Assembly (NCBI GenBank): GCA_011620585.1
Contig: WOYV01000050.1
Location: 1-64,000 of the forward strand
Origin: Draconibacterium sp.
GTDB taxonomy: Bacteria; Bacteroidota; Bacteroidia; Bacteroidales; Prolixibacteraceae
Direction: 5' to 3'
DNA: 64,000 nucleotides
Shown: positions 60,396 through 64,000 of the stretch, one piece after another
Position numbering within the stretch: the stretch's first letter is position 1
How the letters are laid out: each line of letters opens with the position of its first letter
The notes under the pieces: model-generated
The model's database searches: none
Seen by the model: only the letters and a program-made list of their open reading frames with translations
Told to the model about the DNA's origin: nothing
Program-made: the position numbers and the translations under genes

Positions 60396-60474
60396 GTCAT
60401 TTCGATCCCGGTGAATATCGGGGGAGAAATCTCTCTCTTTTAAACAGATTTCTCCTCCTTATTCGTCGAAATGA
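60396..60474. repeat. Palindromic intergenic repeat (GTCATTTCGA type)
   Basis: Starts GTCATTTCGATCCCGGTGAA, ends TCGTCGAAATGAC, with inner AGAAATCT..AGATTTCTCC arms. The ends are inverted. Similar to 26759-26827 and to part of 29832-29994. Confidence 0.75.
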
Positions 60475-60503
60475 CTATTAGAATAAATTAAAAAATTATA
60501 TTT

Positions 60504-60535
60504 AAACCGTTTCTGTACGCAGAGGCGGTTTTTTA
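60504..60535. terminator. Terminator after metG
   Basis: AAACCG..TTCTG-TACG-CAGAG..CGGTTT followed by TTTT; it ends next to the stop of the convergent hypothetical gene. Confidence 0.65.
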
Positions 60536-61036
60536 TTAAACGATAACGATGACCAAAATCAGCATTATCAGCAACATAAAAATAATAAACTGGTTTCGGA
60601 CAAAGAGACCGAGCAGGATAAGTACCTCCACTTCGTCGTTGATCGGAGAGGAGAGTTCGATGGTTCCCTTGTCTTTGGTAATAAACTCGTGCGAGGTATA
60701 TTGAATGATTTCGGAGCCATTAAATTTCCAGGCCCAGCGCGATTGCCAGAAGTTTTTTATTACGAGTTCGAAACGTTTTCCGTTGATCAGCACATCGCTG
60801 CGTGTATTAAAAAAGTTGATCATTATGGTGCCAAGCAATGCCTGGCTGTTGGAGTCGTAAATTTCGAGTTTCGAGAGAAAATATTCTCTTGTCAGGGTAA
60901 AGAGTTTTCCGTTAATCATGGCCTGTGCCTGCGATCCAAAAGCGCTGTCCCAGTGAATGCTGCCTATTTTTTCTGTTCCTTGAAAAATCTCCAGTTTCGA
61001 TTTGAAGATATCGTTTGTCCAACTCAGTTTTTCCAT
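60536..61036 (-). CDS. Hypothetical protein with C-terminal membrane segment
   Basis: About 166 residues from the ATG at 61036 (MEKLSWTNDIFKSKLEIF). The soluble part is beta-rich with two similar stretches, KLEIFQGTEKIGSIHWDSAF and KLEIYDSNSQALLGTIMINF, suggesting an internal duplication reminiscent of tubby/LURP-like folds. It ends in a strongly hydrophobic tail (FIIFMLLIMLILVIVIV), a likely tail anchor. No family recognised with certainty. Monocistronic. Confidence 0.7.
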   Translation of the reverse strand: MEKLSWTNDIFKSKLEIFQGTEKIGSIHWDSAFGSQAQAMINGKLFTLTREYFLSKLEIYDSNSQALLGTIMINFFNTRSDVLINGKRFELVIKNFWQSRWAWKFNGSEIIQYTSHEFITKDKGTIELSSPINDEVEVLILLGLFVRNQFIIFMLLIMLILVIVIV

Positions 61037-61200
61037 CTCACTCTTCAATTTCCGATTTGCAATTTATGAAAATTAGAATGAATAAATACCTCAGAATCTT
61101 TATCCCACGGGCTTTTTAGATTAATTAACAATTCGCCCGGTACTGAATTTGGCAGGGCGCTATTCTATATCAGTTAATAAAGAGTTTTAAAAGAAGAGGC

Positions 61201-62079
61201 TTAGCCAAGATATTTCCTGAATTCGCGATAATCTTTAACGGTTTTTACATTGCGGGGTAACGCAGGCCCGAGGTGTTGTACCTGGTAACCGGTTATAAAA
61301 ATCTTTTGTTTCTGGAAACAAGCCTTTAACCCTACAAGGTAATTTTCGAGGTCGGACCTGGTAATTGAGTTACTAAAAGCGGTGAACACAACATCGATGT
61401 GTTTTTGCCGGTTAATGATTACCAGGTCGTCGAACGGGACTGATTGACCCAGGTAAAAGGTATTGAATCCAATTTTACGGGCGATAAATGCATAAAAAAG
61501 AAGGCTTATTTCGTGGAGTTCGTTTTCGGGGAGGAAAAACAACATGGAAGGTTTTGCTTTTTGTGAAATTGGGAGTCGGTCGATGGCGGCGATCAATTTT
61601 TGTCGGAATAAATTGGTTACAAAATGTTCCTGAGCAGGAAACAAGGTGCCTACCTGCCAATAGGTGCCCACACGTTCGAATAACTCAAAGAAAATGCTAA
61701 AACAGGCTTCCTCGAAATCATATTTTTCGATAATCTCGTTCAGCAATTCTTCCATCCCTATCGTATCGAGATCAACCATTAAAAGCATGAAACGCTCGAT
61801 GTAATCCGAATCCGAATCTTTTGTTTGGGTAAGTGCCAGTACTAATTCGCGAATGCTCTCGTCGTTCCTGGATGCAATTTTTGAAATTTTGTAGCCATTT
61901 CGTGTAAGCAGCGAAATGTTTAGTAATCGTTTTAAATCGTTGTCGTTGTATGTACGTATGTTGGTATCCGTACGGTCGGGATTTAATAAAGCATATCGTT
62001 TTTCCCAAATACGAATGGTATGCATCTTTATTCCCGACAACACTTCGAGGTCTTTTATCGAATATCCCGTTTGTTTCAT
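61201..62079 (-). CDS. MerR-family regulator with B12-binding-like domain (CarH/LitR type)
   Basis: A 292-residue regulator. The MerR HTH is at the N-terminus (YSIKDLEVLSGIKMHTIRIW, EKRYALLNPDRTDTNIRTYN). The middle helix bundle carries W141 followed after nine residues by E151-H152 (WQVGTLFPAQEH), the Wx9EH motif of adenosylcobalamin photoreceptors. The B12 domain has ExH at 187-189 (ENELHEIS), where the histidine could ligate cobalt. The usual following glycine is serine. It may sense B12 or light. It is divergent from the B12-dependent mutA across 297 bases. Confidence 0.82.
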   Translation of the reverse strand: MKQTGYSIKDLEVLSGIKMHTIRIWEKRYALLNPDRTDTNIRTYNDNDLKRLLNISLLTRNGYKISKIASRNDESIRELVLALTQTKDSDSDYIERFMLLMVDLDTIGMEELLNEIIEKYDFEEACFSIFFELFERVGTYWQVGTLFPAQEHFVTNLFRQKLIAAIDRLPISQKAKPSMLFFLPENELHEISLLFYAFIARKIGFNTFYLGQSVPFDDLVIINRQKHIDVVFTAFSNSITRSDLENYLVGLKACFQKQKIFITGYQVQHLGPALPRNVKTVKDYREFRKYLG

Positions 62080-62202
62080 CCTGCTTTAATTCGTCCGGTT
62101 TTAGTAAAAAAGGAATAACTTGTTCAATGTAATAGGTGCGAAATTAGACACAAATTGTCAATTTCCTAAAATATCCATTTGAATTCTTTTCTCAATCTGG
62201 CT

Positions 62203-62240
62203 AAAAATAAAAGGATTCCGCGTGGAACCCTCTTATTTTA
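62203..62240. terminator. Stem-loop in the merR-mutA spacer, possible terminator
   Basis: AAATAAAAGG-TTCC-GCGT-GGAA-CC(T)CTTATTTT forms a long imperfect stem with a GCGT loop and A/T-rich ends. It lies between two divergent genes, so it could end read-through of either strand or be an untranslated-leader structure. Confidence 0.5.
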
Positions 62241-62339
62241 TTATTGTCATAGCGTAATTCCTATTCCGGATTGGATGATTCTTTTCTTAACATTCGTCAA
62301 AAACCAACAAGTTTCAGGTTCTCAATCAGCTAAAAGCCT

Positions 62340-62347
62340 TAATTTTG
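62340..62347 (+). promoter_or_regulatory. -7 element of mutA
   Basis: TAATTTTG matches TAnnTTTG, 30 bases upstream of the mutA ATG at 62377. No convincing -33 element. Confidence 0.42.
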
Positions 62348-62376
62348 CCACACGATTTTCAAAAACAACTTTCAAC

Positions 62377-64000
62377 ATGGCAGAAAAAGAAGCAAAGCTT
62401 TTCGCTGATTTTAAACCTGTTACTACAGATGAGTGGGAAGCTAAAATTATTGCCGATTTAAAAGGCAAAGACTACGAACGCGCACTGGTATGGAAAACTT
62501 TCGAAGGATTTGGCGTGCGTCCGTATTACCGTCAGGAAAACCTAGCCGGGAAAGAGTACCTGGAAAGTTTGCCGGGTGAATTTCCATTCGTTCGGGGAAA
62601 CAATAAAACCAGTAATGACTGGTTAATCCGTCAAAACATTTTTGTAAACAATTTCGAAGAAGCCAACAAAAAAGCGCTAACCATTTTGGGAAAAGGCGTT
62701 ACGTCGTTGGGGTTTTTATTCAGCGATTGCTGTTCGGTGACTCCTGAAAACCTTGCCACGCTGCTCAAGGACATTTGTCTTGAAGCTGCCGAGGTAAACC
62801 TGGTTTGTTCGACCGACGAATGCAATTGTTCCGAACTTTTTGTCGATTATGTTTTGGCCGGAAAGTGGGAAAACAAAAATGTAGTGGCGTCCACTGCCAT
62901 CGACCCGATTGGTACTTTTGTGCTGAAAGGCGTGATTGCAGACGATGCTATTTCGAAACTAAAGCCTGTGATTGAAAAAGCCAAAGCTGTTCCGAATTTC
63001 CGAACCGTCGCGGTTCACGGAAAATTTTTCGCCAACAGTGGTTCATCGATCGTTCAGGAGCTTGCATTCTCGCTGGCACAGGGTGCCGAGTACCTCTCTC
63101 AACTTACTGAAGCCGGTGTTTCAATTGACGATTTTGCAAAAGCAATTAAATTCAACCTGGGAGTTGGAAACAACTACTTCATGGAAATTGCCAAATTGCG
63201 TGCCGGTCGTCTACTATGGTCGAAAATTGTGGAAGCTTACGGACCTGGTTGTAAATGTGCCGCAAAAATGATCATCCACAGCGAAACCAACCGTTTCAAT
63301 CTCACCATTTACGATCCTTATGTAAATATGCTGCGTACCCAAACCGAAGCCATGTCGGCTGTGTTGGGTGGAGCGCACTCAGTAACCGTTCTTCCGTTTA
63401 ACGCGGTGTACGAAGAAACTACCGAGTTCTCGGAACGAATTGCACGCAACCAGCAGATTTTACTGAAAGAAGAATCGCATCTCGATAAGATTGCCGATCC
63501 TTCTGCCGGTTCGTACTACATCGAAAGCCTGACTGGATCAATTGCCGACCAGGCCTGGAAATTGTTCCTCGAAGTTCAGGGGAAAGGTGGTTTTATTGCG
63601 GCTTTCAAAGAAGGTTTTATTCAATCTGAGATAAATGCAATGGCTGCCGAACGCAACAAACGTTATGCCCAGCGCCGCGAAAATATTTTAGGGACCAACC
63701 AGTTCCCAAATTTCAATGAACAACTGAAAGCCGGTTTCGACGGATCCCTTTTTGAAGCGATCGACCTCACCGAAGCAGGCGCTACCGTGGAAACATTAAA
63801 ACCGTACCGTGGTTCGCAGGCTTTTGAAGCTTTACGTTACACTACCGATATGTACTCGCTAAAAGTAAAACGTCCGGTGGCGTTTATGCTTACCATTGGA
63901 AACCTTGCTTTCCGCAAGGCACGCGCACAGTTTAGCTGTAACTTTTTTGCAGTAGCCGGTTTTACTGTAATCGACAACAATGGGTTCAAAACTGCCGATG
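62377..64000 (+). CDS. mutA: Methylmalonyl-CoA mutase small subunit (partial, runs off the window)
   Basis: An open frame of 541 codons with no stop before the window end, hence missing from the ORF track. It starts MAEKEAKLFADFKPVTTDEW. Family blocks include KGKDYERALVWKTFEGFGVR, YRQENLAGKEYLESLPG, GAHSVTVLPFNAVYEETTEF, ADPSAGSYYIESLTGS and PVAFMLTIGNLAFRKARAQF. The small subunit pairs with the B12-carrying large subunit to interconvert succinyl-CoA and methylmalonyl-CoA in propionate metabolism. The large subunit is expected directly downstream. Confidence 0.93.
   Translation, partial: MAEKEAKLFADFKPVTTDEWEAKIIADLKGKDYERALVWKTFEGFGVRPYYRQENLAGKEYLESLPGEFPFVRGNNKTSNDWLIRQNIFVNNFEEANKKALTILGKGVTSLGFLFSDCCSVTPENLATLLKDICLEAAEVNLVCSTDECNCSELFVDYVLAGKWENKNVVASTAIDPIGTFVLKGVIADDAISKLKPVIEKAKAVPNFRTVAVHGKFFANSGSSIVQELAFSLAQGAEYLSQLTEAGVSIDDFAKAIKFNLGVGNNYFMEIAKLRAGRLLWSKIVEAYGPGCKCAAKMIIHSETNRFNLTIYDPYVNMLRTQTEAMSAVLGGAHSVTVLPFNAVYEETTEFSERIARNQQILLKEESHLDKIADPSAGSYYIESLTGSIADQAWKLFLEVQGKGGFIAAFKEGFIQSEINAMAAERNKRYAQRRENILGTNQFPNFNEQLKAGFDGSLFEAIDLTEAGATVETLKPYRGSQAFEALRYTTDMYSLKVKRPVAFMLTIGNLAFRKARAQFSCNFFAVAGFTVIDNNGFKTAD

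Noticed and set aside
1-64000. tRNA, rRNA or known riboswitches
   Set aside because: I scanned the intergenic regions for cloverleaf-like or rRNA-like sequence and for a cobalamin box upstream of mutA and saw none; a dedicated tool could still find a divergent one.

Overview
The window is a chromosomal segment of a Bacteroidota bacterium, most likely of the order Marinilabiliales (Prolixibacteraceae-like, such as the Draconibacterium/Mariniphaga group). This placement is inferred from gene families and cannot be fixed without a search. The supporting signs are TAnnTTTG (-7) promoters, GH97 and GH9 enzymes, TonB/carboxypeptidase-regulatory (CarboxypepD_reg) domains, a PorT-type barrel, many short lipoproteins with a bare lipobox, a B12-dependent methylmalonyl-CoA mutase, and interspersed palindromic repeats of the GTCATTTCGA...TCGAAATGAC type.

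1-15.1 kb is the right-hand part of a surface-polysaccharide locus. A plus-strand operon carries a complete GDP-D-glycero-alpha-D-manno-heptose route (hddA, gmhA, hddC, gmhB) between two GT4 glycosyltransferases. A minus-strand operon follows with all five enzymes that turn UDP-GlcNAc into UDP-ManNAc(3NAc)A (wbpI, wbpE, wbpD, wbpA and wbpB types). Then come two more glycosyltransferases, a methyltransferase and a convergent Wzx-type flippase. The minus-strand block looks visibly more GC-rich than the AT-rich glycosyltransferase genes around it.

15.1-15.9 kb holds no intact gene. It contains the most unusual object in the window: fourteen copies of a ~20-bp unit, seven in one direction and seven inverted, meeting at a CCTGTT-A-AACAGG centre. 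Beside it is the 3' remnant of a minus-strand gene, and two ~61-bp direct repeats about 520 bp apart bracket both.

16-32.9 kb carries a YfhO-type membrane protein with an overlapping methyltransferase and a run of carbohydrate enzymes (GHL10/DUF187, GH9 with a broken CE4 tail, GH97). It also has small membrane proteins, an outer-membrane barrel receptor, a BlaI/M56 regulator-sensor pair whose sensor carries several TonB-plug-like modules, and an MBL-fold hydrolase.

33-41.3 kb is accessory in character: a decayed Crp/Fnr regulator behind a good palindromic operator, lipoproteins, a tetraheme cytochrome fused to a formylglycine-enzyme-like domain next to a Tat-signalled Gfo/Idh/MocA oxidoreductase, ComF, a double-rhodanese lipoprotein and a truncated haemoglobin.

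41.3-64 kb is mostly housekeeping: UbiX, a PorT-like barrel, Sir2, DnaG, HAD phosphatases, three tandem cyclophilins (one with a frameshifted lipoprotein signal), GNAT, MscS, S4, a C1 peptidase, YjbR, YraN, LD-carboxypeptidase and MetG with an in-frame palindromic insertion. At the right edge a MerR/B12-binding regulator faces methylmalonyl-CoA mutase small subunit, which runs off the window. No rRNA, tRNA, CRISPR array or intact insertion sequence was found.
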